DNA from: SHVO01 sp964576515
Lineage (GTDB): Bacteria > Pseudomonadota > Alphaproteobacteria > Rhodospirillales > Rhodospirillaceae
Direction: 5' to 3'
Assembly: GCA_964576515.1 (NCBI GenBank)
Contig: CAZNUW010000001.1
Span: forward strand, 682,001 to 746,000
DNA length: 64,000 bases
Shown here: one piece after another, positions 32,894 through 40,854 of the stretch
Position numbering within the stretch: the stretch's first letter is position 1
Layout: the number at the start of each line of letters is the position of its first letter
Notes under the pieces: generated by a model
What the model saw: the letters and a program-made list of their open reading frames with translations, nothing else
Told to the model about the DNA's origin: nothing
The model's database searches: none
Translations under genes and position numbers: made by a program

Positions 32894-33826
32894 ATGAAAA
32901 TTCTGGCGGGAAACAGCAACAAACCGGTCGCCGAGGCGATTGCGTCGTGTTTGAAACTGCAACTGACGAACGCCAGCGTAAAACGCTTCTCCGACATGGA
33001 GATATTCGTGGAGATCCACGAGAACGTCCGCGGCGAGGACGTGTTCGTGATCCAGTCCACCTCCTACCCCGCCAACGACAATCTGATGGAACTTCTGATC
33101 ACGCTGGACGCCCTGCGCCGCGCCTCCGCGCGCCGTGTCACGGCCGTGATCCCCTATTTCGGTTATGCCCGCCAGGATCGCAAGACCGGCGGCCGCACGC
33201 CCATCACCGCCAAGCTGGTCGCGAACCTCCTGACACAAGCGGGCGCCGCCCGTGTGCTGTCGCTCGATCTGCATTCGGGCCAGATTCAGGGGTTCTTCGA
33301 CATTCCGGTCGACAACCTGTTCTCGGCCCCGGTGTTCACCAACGACATCATCGAGCACTACAAGGGCGAAAACCTGGTCATCGTGTCGCCCGACGTCGGC
33401 GGCGTGGTGCGCGCACGCGCGATCGCCAAACGCATCCATGCCGACCTCGCCATCATCGACAAGCGCCGCGAACGCGCCGGCGTCTCGGAAGTGATGAACA
33501 TCATCGGTGAAGTGGATAAGCGCCCCTGCATCTTGGTGGACGACATCGTCGATTCCGCCGGCACGCTCTGCAACGCCGCCAAGGCGCTTATGGACGCCGG
33601 CGCGAAGTCGGTGTCGGCCTATGTGACGCACGGCGTGCTGTCGGGCGGGGCCGTCGGCCGCGTGACCTCGTCGCCGCTCAAGGAATTGGTCATCACGGAC
33701 AGCATCCAGGCCACGGAAGCGGTGCGTCTCGCCGACAACATCCGCCAGTTGTCCATCGCTCCCCTTTTGGGCGAGGCGATCAAACGAATCAGCCAGGAAG
33801 CCTCGGTTTCCAGCCTGTTCGAGTAA
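32894..33826 (+). CDS. prs: Ribose-phosphate pyrophosphokinase
   Basis: A 310-aa class I PRPP synthase making PRPP from ribose 5-phosphate and ATP for nucleotide, His and Trp synthesis. MKILAGNSNKPVAEAIA is the family N-terminus. SLDLHSGQIQGFFDIPVDNL, PDVGGVVRARAIAKR and the PRPP loop ILVDDIVDSAGTL are complete. ATG 32894 is favoured over a TTG 18 bases upstream. The length equals the family norm. Confidence 0.97.
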   Translation: MKILAGNSNKPVAEAIASCLKLQLTNASVKRFSDMEIFVEIHENVRGEDVFVIQSTSYPANDNLMELLITLDALRRASARRVTAVIPYFGYARQDRKTGGRTPITAKLVANLLTQAGAARVLSLDLHSGQIQGFFDIPVDNLFSAPVFTNDIIEHYKGENLVIVSPDVGGVVRARAIAKRIHADLAIIDKRRERAGVSEVMNIIGEVDKRPCILVDDIVDSAGTLCNAAKALMDAGAKSVSAYVTHGVLSGGAVGRVTSSPLKELVITDSIQATEAVRLADNIRQLSIAPLLGEAIKRISQEASVSSLFE

Positions 33827-33916
33827 CCTTCCCGTCCGGGAAACCCTACTTTTAAGTCGACAGCCCAAGCGTTTTCAGGTTTCCTTTGGAGACCCGAATA
33901 ACGCGCGCGAGGGCTT

Positions 33917-34678
33917 ATGCGAATTGGTTTCCTGGGTTTAGTTGCCGCGGTTTTCGCGGTGTCCGCCATCGCCGCGGAACCGGCGCCGGAATTCTCGCCC
34001 AGCCAGCGTCAGAGCGACTTGGCGGCGCTTCGCAACTTCGCCTATCCGCCGGGGTACTCCGACTCCCACATCATCTCGCTGGAGAACGGCGTCGTGCCGC
34101 CCGAATTGGCCGTGCCCGAATACTTGCGTCTGCACTGCGGCGAAATGAGCCAGAGCGTGCTCAATCCCTGCCTGCTGCGCCATGGCCGCGGCGCCGAGGC
34201 CGTGTACACGGTCGTGACCCTGGGCGGCACCAAAAGCTTCGCCGAGATGGGCGAAGCGGCCGCCTATTTCAGAACGCAAATGAGTTCCACGGTCATGTCC
34301 TTCGAGAGCGAGGTCATGACCATGAACTCGTTCATCGACGAGTTGTGCGACAAGATGGCCGCCGGGGAAAACCCGCGCGAGATCCTGGCGGCGCGCGGCG
34401 GACGCCCGCGCCTGCCGCATGCGATCGCGCCGCCGAACGCCGAGGCGAAGTACCAGTTCTCGAATTTCTTCCAGTGGGAGAAGTGCATCGACTGCGTGGG
34501 CATCGTCGCCGTGAACCAGGCGCGCCCGGACTCGACGCCGCGGTGCGGCGCGATCCGCAAGCAGGGCGCCCCGCGCATCAATTACTTCGTGGTGAACAGC
34601 AACACCTCGCGCGGCCACCGGACGCTGGACGAAGGCGTGAGCGCCTTCGAGCAACTGGCGAAACAACCGAGCCTGTAA
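33917..34678 (+). CDS. Secreted cysteine-containing protein of unknown function
   Basis: A 253-aa protein with a signal peptide (about 1-20, ending SAIAAE). The mature part has six cysteines in the order C, C, C, C-x2-C, C (LHCG, NPCLL, DELCDK, EKCIDCV, PRCGAI), which suggests disulfide bonds in the periplasm. I recognise no domain. It lies between prs and a convergent HAD phosphatase and seems monocistronic. Confidence 0.7.
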   Translation: MRIGFLGLVAAVFAVSAIAAEPAPEFSPSQRQSDLAALRNFAYPPGYSDSHIISLENGVVPPELAVPEYLRLHCGEMSQSVLNPCLLRHGRGAEAVYTVVTLGGTKSFAEMGEAAAYFRTQMSSTVMSFESEVMTMNSFIDELCDKMAAGENPREILAARGGRPRLPHAIAPPNAEAKYQFSNFFQWEKCIDCVGIVAVNQARPDSTPRCGAIRKQGAPRINYFVVNSNTSRGHRTLDEGVSAFEQLAKQPSL

Positions 34679-34691
34679 GCCGGCAACCGGC

Positions 34692-35408
34692 CTAAACGGC
34701 GGGTTTATCCCAATCGAGGCTCTGGAAGCCGTGGGCCAGCGCCATGCGGCGCACGCGGCCGTTCGGATTGACGGCGTAACCTTCGTCCGCCCACCGCAGG
34801 AGATCCACGTCGGAATGATGATCGCTGTAGGCGATCACGCGCGGGCGCGGGATCATCGCCGCGACATAGTCCTGCACGGCGTTGAGCTTCACCTGGCCAT
34901 AGCAGTTTTCGCTGCCGAGCGCCGCGCGCAGGCGGCCGCGTTCGTCCCATACGGACTTGGTTGCGATCAGGTGGTCGAAGCCCAGCATGTCGGCGAAGAC
35001 CTGCGCGTAGAAATCGAAACTCGCGGTCGCAAGCACGAGATGATCGCCCGCGGCGCGGTGCTTCTTGATGGCCCTCAGCGCGCCGGGACGCACGTTGCAC
35101 TCCAGGCACTTTTCCACGTAGCTGTCCGCCCATGCGGCGACCTGCGCGCGCGACGCGCCCACGATATTGACGTCGAGCATGCGCGCCTTGACCTTGTCGC
35201 GCGAGATCATCCCGAAAGCGTAAATGGCCGTCAGCCAGATCGCCATCGGCAGGCGTTCCAATGTGCGCTGATGCGCAGGCACACAGTGCATCAGGAACGG
35301 CGTATAGGTTCCCATCCGCGTGATCGTACGGTCGAGGTCGAACACCGCCACCGCAGGGCTCGTCTGAAGCCCTTGGTCGCGGCTGATATCGATGGAAGAG
35401 GTAAGCAT
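34692..35408 (-). CDS. HAD-superfamily IB phosphatase (SerB-like)
   Basis: A 238-aa HAD hydrolase. Motif I is FDLDRTIT (Asp24 and Asp26), motif II is LATASFDFYA, and motif III/IV is VKLNAV...AYSDHHSDVDLL. The all-helical cap after motif I fits class IB enzymes such as SerB and the HAD-IB family (TIGR01490-like). The exact substrate, serine phosphate or a lipid-like phosphate, is unknown. It is convergent with the secreted protein gene and has a long upstream gap before rplY in the other direction. Confidence 0.83.
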   Translation of the reverse strand: MLTSSIDISRDQGLQTSPAVAVFDLDRTITRMGTYTPFLMHCVPAHQRTLERLPMAIWLTAIYAFGMISRDKVKARMLDVNIVGASRAQVAAWADSYVEKCLECNVRPGALRAIKKHRAAGDHLVLATASFDFYAQVFADMLGFDHLIATKSVWDERGRLRAALGSENCYGQVKLNAVQDYVAAMIPRPRVIAYSDHHSDVDLLRWADEGYAVNPNGRVRRMALAHGFQSLDWDKPAV

Positions 35409-35733
35409 AATCCGTACCGGGTATCGCGCGGAGCGCGAGATTTCATGGGGCTGTAAAACAAGTCCCCGGGGCGCGTCCAGTTTTTTGCGCGTGGGCGGCG
35501 TGTATGCCCGAACAGGAGCCGCCCGGCCACCCCCCGGAATAAGGGGCTGGAAAAGCGAGGTAGGTCAGGGACTTACCCACCGTCCTGCCCCGCTTGCTTT
35601 GGGGGGACGAAGCGTGTACATGACCCCGCGCCCAAAAAGTGGGCGCACACGGCGATGGCACCCCTGGAGGCCATGCCGGACACGGCGGCCATGTCGGCTC
35701 GCTATGTCATTGAAATATATAGGAGAACGACCG
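35409..35733 (+). other. 325-base non-coding region upstream of rplY (possible structured leader)
   Basis: No gene is evident in this gap. It contains the perfect hairpin GCGCCCA-AAAAG-TGGGCGC at 35628-35646, a repeated GGCCATG-YCGG element (about 35670-35695), and complementary GGTCAGGGAC/GTCCTGCCCC-type segments. Their number suggests a structured mRNA leader for ribosomal protein L25, or a separate small RNA. The rplY ribosome-binding site TAGGAGA ends 7 bases before the ATG. Confidence 0.4.
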
Positions 35734-36450
35734 ATGCCTAAGACCAGCAGCCTGCAGGTTCAAGGGCGCGATCGGGCAGGTAAGGGGGCAGCTCGTGCAA
35801 CACGCCGGAATGGACTCGTCCCGGCCGTGATTTACGGCGGCAACCAAGAAGCCACGCTCATCGCTCTCGAACCGAAGACCCTTGTCGCGCTGATGCACGA
35901 CCCGGCCTTCAAGACGAACATTTTCGAAGTGGAAATCGGCGGCAAGAAGCAGCGCACCATGGCCATGGATGTGCAGCTTGACCCCGTCAGCGACCGCCCG
36001 ATCCATGCGGACTTCCGCCGGATCGAGAAGGACACGCTGGTGCGTGTGCCGGTGCCGGTCCGCTTCCTCAACGAAGGCGCCTCGCCGGGCATCAAGGTCG
36101 GCGGCGTGCTGAACATCGTGCGCCACGACGTCGAAGTGCGCGGCAAGCCGGACAACCTTCCGGACCACATCGACATCGACCTCACCGGTCTCCAGATCGG
36201 CGATTCCGTGCACATCAACTCGGTCGGACTGCCGGAAGGCATCAAGCCGACGATCGCGCGTAACTTCACGATCTGCACGATCGCGCCGCCGACGGTCATG
36301 ACGGTGGAAGAAGAGAAACCCGCCGCAGCCGCCGCCGACGCGGCCGCCGCCGCTCCGGGCGCTGCGCCCGCGGCCGGCGACGCCAAAGCCGGCGACGCCA
36401 AGGCTGCCGGTGGCGACAAAGCCGCCGCCAAGCCCGCGGCCAAGAAGTAA
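35734..36450 (+). CDS. rplY: 50S ribosomal protein L25/general stress protein Ctc
   Basis: A 238-aa L25 of the long (CTC/TL5) type, which binds 5S rRNA. The N-terminal RDRAGKGAARATRRNGLVPAVIYGG and the KDTLVRVPVPVRFLNEGASPG to PEGIKPTIARNFTICTIA second domain are typical. A low-complexity Ala/Lys/Pro tail of about 45 residues ends KPAAKK, as in many alphaproteobacteria. The ATG at 35734 has TAGGAGA upstream; the long frame before it is not protein-like. pth follows after a strong hairpin. Confidence 0.95.
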   Translation: MPKTSSLQVQGRDRAGKGAARATRRNGLVPAVIYGGNQEATLIALEPKTLVALMHDPAFKTNIFEVEIGGKKQRTMAMDVQLDPVSDRPIHADFRRIEKDTLVRVPVPVRFLNEGASPGIKVGGVLNIVRHDVEVRGKPDNLPDHIDIDLTGLQIGDSVHINSVGLPEGIKPTIARNFTICTIAPPTVMTVEEEKPAAAAADAAAAAPGAAPAAGDAKAGDAKAAGGDKAAAKPAAKK

Positions 36451-36458
36451 GAATGCGC

Positions 36459-36494
36459 GGTGTCTCGCGTCTCGGCTTCGAGACGCGAGACACC
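36459..36494 (+). terminator. Perfect 16-bp hairpin between rplY and pth
   Basis: GGTGTCTCGCGTCTCG pairs fully with CGAGACGCGAGACACC around a GCTT loop. No T-run follows (CCTTTCGC), so it may be a partial terminator or an mRNA-stability hairpin that lets rplY transcript outnumber pth. Confidence 0.6.
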
Positions 36495-36546
36495 CCTTTC
36501 GCGACGCGGCCCGCCCGTTCGCGAAGAATGCTTTAGGAGGCCTTCC

Positions 36547-37179
36547 GTGCGGCTCCTGGTCGGCCTCGGCAATCCCGGCGACAAGTACGCCAACAACCGT
36601 CACAACATCGGCTTCATGGCGATCGAAACGATCGCCGACCGCTACCGCTTTTCGCCGTGGCGGACCCGCTTTCAGGCTCTCGTCGCCGAAGGCGTCGTCG
36701 ACGGCGAGAAAGTGTTGGCCCTGAAACCCCAGACATATATGAACCTCTCCGGCCAGGCCGTCGGGGAAGCCGCGCGCTTCTTCAAGGTCGACGCGGGCAA
36801 CGTGATCGTCCTGTATGACGAGATCGAACTCGCGGCCGGAAAAGTGAAAGTGAAATTGGCCGGCGGCAGCGCCGGTCACAACGGCATCAAGAGCCTCGAT
36901 GCACACATCGGCGCGGATTATTGGCGCGTGCGCCTCGGCGTCGGCCGCCCCGCGACGAAAGAGCAAGTGCACGGGCACGTCTTGTCCGATTTCGCGAAAG
37001 CGGACAAGGAATGGCTGAATAAGCTGTTGGTGTCGGTCTCCGATTCCATCCCGCTCCTGATCGCGGGCAGTGAAAGCAAATTCATGACGAAGGTGGCGTT
37101 GCTCACGCAGCCGCCGGCGCCGAAGAAAGAAAAACCGAAGGAAGCGCCCGGCGCTTCAGAAAATTCAAAGGACGCATAA
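36547..37179 (+). CDS. pth: Peptidyl-tRNA hydrolase
   Basis: A 210-aa enzyme that frees tRNA from dropped peptidyl-tRNA. Motifs are VGLGNPGDKYANNRHNIGF with the catalytic His at 19, the Asn in PQTYMNLSG, the Asp in VLYDEIEL and AGHNGIKSLD. A Lys/Pro-rich tail of about 25 residues follows the domain. The start is GTG at 36547 with AGGAGG seven bases before. It overlaps ychF by one base (TAATG); the rplY-pth-ychF order is common in bacteria. Confidence 0.96.
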   Translation: MRLLVGLGNPGDKYANNRHNIGFMAIETIADRYRFSPWRTRFQALVAEGVVDGEKVLALKPQTYMNLSGQAVGEAARFFKVDAGNVIVLYDEIELAAGKVKVKLAGGSAGHNGIKSLDAHIGADYWRVRLGVGRPATKEQVHGHVLSDFAKADKEWLNKLLVSVSDSIPLLIAGSESKFMTKVALLTQPPAPKKEKPKEAPGASENSKDA

Positions 37180-38282
37180 TGGGTTTCAATTGCGGTATCG
37201 TCGGCCTTCCTAACGTCGGCAAGTCGACCCTGTTCAACGCACTGACCGCCACCGCGGCGGCGCAGGCTGCGAACTTCCCCTTCTGCACCATCGAGCCGAA
37301 CGTCGGCCGTGTCGCGGTGCCCGATGAACGCATCGACGTTCTCGCGAAAATCGCGAAGTCGGTGAAAATCGTGCCGACGCAACTCGAATTCGTGGACATC
37401 GCCGGGCTCGTGCGCGGCGCATCGAAAGGCGAAGGTCTCGGCAACCAGTTCCTCGGCAACATCCGCCAGGTGGACGCTATCGTCCATGTGCTGCGCTGCT
37501 TCGAGGACGGCAACGTCACCCATGTCGAGAACTCCATCGATCCGATTCGCGACGCCGAGACGGTCGAAACCGAATTGATGCTGTCGGATCTCGACAGCCT
37601 CGAACGCCGCGCCGATCAGAACGCGAAAAAAGCGAAGAGCGGCGACAAGGAAGCCAAGGAACTCCTGGCGGTGATGGAGCCGGTGCTGGCGGCGCTGCGC
37701 GAAGGCAAGCCCGCCCGCGTCGCGCGCCCCGCCGATCCCGCGGCCCGCAAGATTTTCGACGGGTTACAACTCCTGACCGGAAAGCCGGTCCTGTACGCAT
37801 GCAATGTGGAAGAAAGCTCCGCCGCGACCGGCAACGCGCTTTCAGAGAAAGTGATTGCAAAGGCCAAAGCCGAAGGCGCGGCTTACGTCGTTATTTCGGC
37901 CGCGATCGAAGCCGAGGTCGCGCAACTCACAGACCCCGCCGAGCAAAAAGAGTTCCTGGGCAGTCTGGGATTGAAGGAAACCGGTCTCGCGCAGGTCATT
38001 CGCGCCGGTTACGGCCTGCTTGAGCTGCTGACGTTCTTCACCGTCGGTCCGAAGGAAACCCACGCCTGGACGATCCGGCGCGGGTCGAAAGGCCCGCAGG
38101 CCGCGGGCGCGATCCACACGGATTTCGAGAAGGGTTACATCCGCGCTGAAACAATCGCGTACAAGGATTTCATCGCGCTCGGCGGCGAACAGGGCGCGAA
38201 AGAAGCCGGCAAAATGCGTCAGGAAGGCAAAGAGTACGAGGTGCAAGACGGCGACATCATGCACTTCCTGTTCAACGTCTAG
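37179..38282 (+). CDS. ychF: Ribosome-associated ATPase/GTPase YchF
   Basis: A 367-aa OBG-family P-loop protein. G1 is GLPNVGKST at about 8-16, G3 is VDIAGLVRGASKGEGLGN, the coiled-coil insertion lies about 125-170, and a C-terminal TGS-like domain contains LLTFFTVGPKETHAWTIRRGS. YchF prefers ATP, binds ribosomes and affects stress responses. It starts at the ATG within TAATG after pth and ends in a palindromic terminator. Confidence 0.96.
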   Translation: MGFNCGIVGLPNVGKSTLFNALTATAAAQAANFPFCTIEPNVGRVAVPDERIDVLAKIAKSVKIVPTQLEFVDIAGLVRGASKGEGLGNQFLGNIRQVDAIVHVLRCFEDGNVTHVENSIDPIRDAETVETELMLSDLDSLERRADQNAKKAKSGDKEAKELLAVMEPVLAALREGKPARVARPADPAARKIFDGLQLLTGKPVLYACNVEESSAATGNALSEKVIAKAKAEGAAYVVISAAIEAEVAQLTDPAEQKEFLGSLGLKETGLAQVIRAGYGLLELLTFFTVGPKETHAWTIRRGSKGPQAAGAIHTDFEKGYIRAETIAYKDFIALGGEQGAKEAGKMRQEGKEYEVQDGDIMHFLFNV

Positions 38283-38292
38283 AGTCGGTTCC

Positions 38293-38314
38293 GGCCGGCG
38301 GCATGCCGCCGGCC
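38293..38314 (+). terminator. GC-rich palindrome after ychF
   Basis: GGCCGGCGGC-AT-GCCGCCGGCC is a perfect inverted repeat 11 bases after the ychF stop. It has no T-run, so termination strength is uncertain. It also lies between ychF and the convergent small membrane gene. Confidence 0.5.
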
Positions 38315-38345
38315 CCCTGATCGGCTTATTATCCTGGCCGGTTTA

Positions 38346-38468
38346 TTATTCGGCGACGTGATTGCGCTTGCGCATTTCGCGGTACGCGGCCCATACGACC
38401 AGGGCCAGCGCGGTGATGAGCACGGAATCGATCAAAGCTGAATATTCGGCATATATCGTTGCCATCAT
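38346..38468 (-). CDS. Small single-helix membrane protein (40 aa)
   Basis: The product is MMATIYAEYSALIDSVLITA followed by LALVVWAAYREMRKRNHVAE: one hydrophobic helix with a basic cytoplasmic tail. The ribosome-binding site GGAGG lies 4 and 7 bases before two consecutive ATGs, which is strong evidence that it is translated. I know no family. It is convergent with ychF and divergent from the glycine-zipper lipoprotein. Confidence 0.6.
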   Translation of the reverse strand: MMATIYAEYSALIDSVLITALALVVWAAYREMRKRNHVAE

Positions 38469-38762
38469 AAATCCTCCGCTTTCACAGACCGGCGGTGAGA
38501 GGCCGGTTGCCACAAATACGCTCCAACCCTCCGCCGGTTGCATCGGCGCGATTTCCCCGCCTTCGTTAAACTCTATGAAGACGCGCACGGAGGGGTCGTG
38601 GCGGCACAACCTCACCACGCAAAGCCGCCTTTTCCACGCGGTCACGTAAGCCATTTTGCCATGAAGTGCCCTAAAGCTGCCGCGCGAGCGCCCACAGCGC
38701 CGCGTTCTGTCTGGTGAGGCCTTCATTGGAGGGCCGACCTCTTTCCCCAGTGGAGGACCACC

Positions 38763-39068
38763 ATGAAAAAGATTGCTGCGCTTTCAGCCGTTTCACTTCT
38801 CGCATTTTCCCTCTCCGCCTGCGTTGGTGACACGCAAGGCGAGCGCGCCCTGACCGGCGGCGCAATCGGCGCCGGGGCCGGCGCTCTTGGCGGCGCCGCG
38901 CTGGGTTACGACCCCCTGACCGGCGCGATCATCGGTGGCGCCGCGGGGGCCGCGATCGGCGCGACGTCCGGCGACCGTGACAACGACCGCCGCCGCTATC
39001 GTGACCGCGACCGTGACGGCGTTCCCGATTGGGACGACCGCACGCCGCGCAATCCCTATCGCGATTAA
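38763..39068 (+). CDS. Glycine-zipper lipoprotein
   Basis: A 101-aa lipoprotein: signal peptide with lipobox SLSAC (Cys about 20), then Gly/Ala repeats (GGAIGAGAGALGGAALGY and GAIIGGAAGAAIGA) forming a glycine zipper, then a strongly charged tail of Arg/Asp repeats ending in NPYRD. Such proteins associate with outer-membrane or stress functions, but no role is proven. The AGTGGAGG-type ribosome-binding site precedes the ATG. It is followed 18 bases later by another lipoprotein. Confidence 0.82.
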   Translation: MKKIAALSAVSLLAFSLSACVGDTQGERALTGGAIGAGAGALGGAALGYDPLTGAIIGGAAGAAIGATSGDRDNDRRRYRDRDRDGVPDWDDRTPRNPYRD

Positions 39069-39086
39069 CGAAGAGGAGCAGACATC

Positions 39087-39296
39087 ATGCGTTCGATCAT
39101 GATTGGCGCCATCACGCTCGCAGCCGTTGGACTGGTTGTCAGTGCTTGCACGACACATGAAACCCGAATCGTCGAGCGCCCCGCCGTCGTCGGCGCGGCG
39201 CCCGGAACCAGCACAACCGTCATCACCACCGACGACGCCGCACCCGTGGTCGTGGAAACCGAAGGGCAGCGCAACATCATCGTCAATGTGGACTGA
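39087..39296 (+). CDS. Small lipoprotein of unknown function
   Basis: A 69-aa protein with a signal and lipobox (LVVSAC, Cys about 21). The short mature part is rich in Thr, Val and Ala and ends RNIIVNVD. The AAGAGGAG region before the ATG is a good ribosome-binding site. It probably forms an operon with the glycine-zipper lipoprotein and ends at a strong terminator 62 bases downstream. No family is recognised. Confidence 0.72.
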   Translation: MRSIMIGAITLAAVGLVVSACTTHETRIVERPAVVGAAPGTSTTVITTDDAAPVVVETEGQRNIIVNVD

Positions 39297-39357
39297 CCAC
39301 GAACAAGAAGGGACGCGCAAGACGTCCCGCAAGACCGGTAAAGTCACACCTCCCTCA

Positions 39358-39381
39358 CCCCCGCTTCGGCGGGGGTTTTTC
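39358..39381 (+). terminator. Rho-independent terminator
   Basis: CCCCCGC-TTCG-GCGGGGG forms a 7-bp stem with a stable UUCG loop and is followed by TTTTT. It ends the two-lipoprotein unit. Confidence 0.9.
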
Positions 39382-39405
39382 TTGCGCGCGAGAAGACGCG
39401 CAAAC

Positions 39406-39439
39406 GAAAGCGCCGCCGGAAGGCTCCGGCGGCGCTTTC
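39406..39439 (-). terminator. Terminator after the 27-aa peptide gene
   Basis: A perfect 15-bp stem (GAAAGCGCCGCCGGA with TCCGGCGGCGCTTTC, loop AGGC) lies 19 bases beyond the stop at 39459 of the minus-strand small gene. It is followed on that strand by a weak T content only (CGTTTGCG). It can act in both directions. Confidence 0.7.
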
Positions 39440-39458
39440 AACCTGGCTTGGACGACGC

Positions 39459-39542
39459 TTAGATGAAGTTCGTGAACAACGCGATCAGAACGATTACCGA
39501 CACCGGAACGCCGAGAAGCCAGAGAATAAGAGCTCTACCCAT
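39459..39542 (-). CDS. Hydrophobic 27-aa membrane peptide
   Basis: The product is MGRALILWLLGVPVSVIVLI followed by ALFTNFI, a single hydrophobic helix. GGAGA lies 7 bases before the ATG and a strong terminator follows the stop, so it looks like an independent gene. Similar MGRxxLLWLLGVPxPxI peptides occur widely in proteobacteria (from memory) and have no known function. It lies between the lipoprotein pair and the NHL gene. Confidence 0.65.
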   Translation of the reverse strand: MGRALILWLLGVPVSVIVLIALFTNFI

Positions 39543-39750
39543 GGTAACGTCTCCACTACATTTTTCGTGTCATGTCAGCTCAAGGGAGCTGTGGGTAGAA
39601 CGTCCGTAATATGGCGGCGATACGGCAAAAGCCCATGTTTCTCACCCCTCTCGCACGAAATCCTGAAACGCATTTAGCCCGCGAAGCCTTGAAGGCCTTC
39701 CTGCCGAGCGTGTAGGCTCCCGCCACACCACTTTCCTGGGGGATTCAGCG

Positions 39751-40845
39751 ATGAAGCGGCACTACGTGGCGGGTTTGGCGATTGTAGCGTTGTTCGCGGG
39801 CATGCCCGCGATGGCGCAAGAGAAAGGCGGCTTGGATCAAACCGGCGCCTATGAACCGGTGGTCGGCTGGTTCAAACCCGGCATCGACCGCTGGGACCGC
39901 CCCATGGCCTCGGTGAAGGTCGACCGTCCCGACCGCATTTTCATGACGACGGCCCCGGTGCGTTTCACGCGCCCGAACGCTCCGATGCTGACCGCCGACG
40001 GCAAGGTGATGGAGGAAAGGTCGACGGCGTCCACATTGCCGCCCGAGAAACACGCGCACAACAACATCATCCTGGTGCTGAACGGCGACGGGAAAGTGAT
40101 CGAGAACTGGAGCCAGTGGGACAAGGAAATCACCTTCGCCCACAATATCGCGATCAGCCCTTACGATCCTGAGCGCCATGTTTGGGTGATGGACCTCGGC
40201 CACCAGGTTCTCAAATTCACCAACGACGGCAAGAAACTGGTGATGCGCCTGGGCGAGAAGGACAAACCCGCCTGGGACAAGACGCACTTCAACATGCCCT
40301 CGTCCATCGCCTTTTATCCCGACGGCTCGTTCATCGTCGCGGACGGCTACGTCAATGCCCGCATCGTCAAGTTCGACAAGGACGGCAACTACGTCTCCGA
40401 ATTCGGGTCCAAGGGATCGGGCCCCGGACAGTTCGATCTCGTCCACTCGGTCGCCGTGGACAAACAGGGCCGCATCTACACCGCCGACCGCCGCAACGGC
40501 CGCATCCAGGTTTTCAGCGCGGACGGCAAGTTCATCGAGGAATGGAAGAACACCGGGAGCGTCACGCGCCTGATGATCAGCGAAGATCAGCACCTGTGGA
40601 TGAGCGATGCGAACTACAACCGCTTCGCCAAGTTCGACCTGAACGGCAAGCTTCTCACCTATTGGGGCGTGAACGGCCGCAACCCGGGTGAATTCGACAA
40701 CCTCCACCACTGGGACGTGGATGCGAGCGGGAACCTCTACGTCGCCGACGGCGGCAACAACCGCATCCAGAAATTTGTGCCGAGGAAGAACGCCGATACG
40801 GCGCGCCTGATCGGCCAGCCGTATCTCATCCCCGCGCAGAAATAG
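39751..40845 (+). CDS. Secreted NHL-repeat beta-propeller protein
   Basis: A 364-aa protein with a signal peptide (about 1-22, ending AMAQE). The body holds at least four NHL repeats (for example SIAFYPDGSFIVADGYVNARIVKFDKDG, split here for reading, and VAVDKQGRIYTADRRNGRIQVF, NLYVADGGNNRIQKF). This fold is close to peptidylglycine alpha-amidating lyase-type proteins, but catalytic identity cannot be assigned. It precedes the metallo-beta-lactamase-fold gene by 9 bases, so the two form a unit of exported proteins. Confidence 0.8.
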   Translation: MKRHYVAGLAIVALFAGMPAMAQEKGGLDQTGAYEPVVGWFKPGIDRWDRPMASVKVDRPDRIFMTTAPVRFTRPNAPMLTADGKVMEERSTASTLPPEKHAHNNIILVLNGDGKVIENWSQWDKEITFAHNIAISPYDPERHVWVMDLGHQVLKFTNDGKKLVMRLGEKDKPAWDKTHFNMPSSIAFYPDGSFIVADGYVNARIVKFDKDGNYVSEFGSKGSGPGQFDLVHSVAVDKQGRIYTADRRNGRIQVFSADGKFIEEWKNTGSVTRLMISEDQHLWMSDANYNRFAKFDLNGKLLTYWGVNGRNPGEFDNLHHWDVDASGNLYVADGGNNRIQKFVPRKNADTARLIGQPYLIPAQK

Positions 40846-40854
40846 AGGCAAGAC

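Noticed and set aside
39745..40851. Minus-strand open frame of about the same length as the NHL gene
   Set aside because: The plus-strand product has a signal peptide and NHL repeats; the opposite frame does not look like protein.
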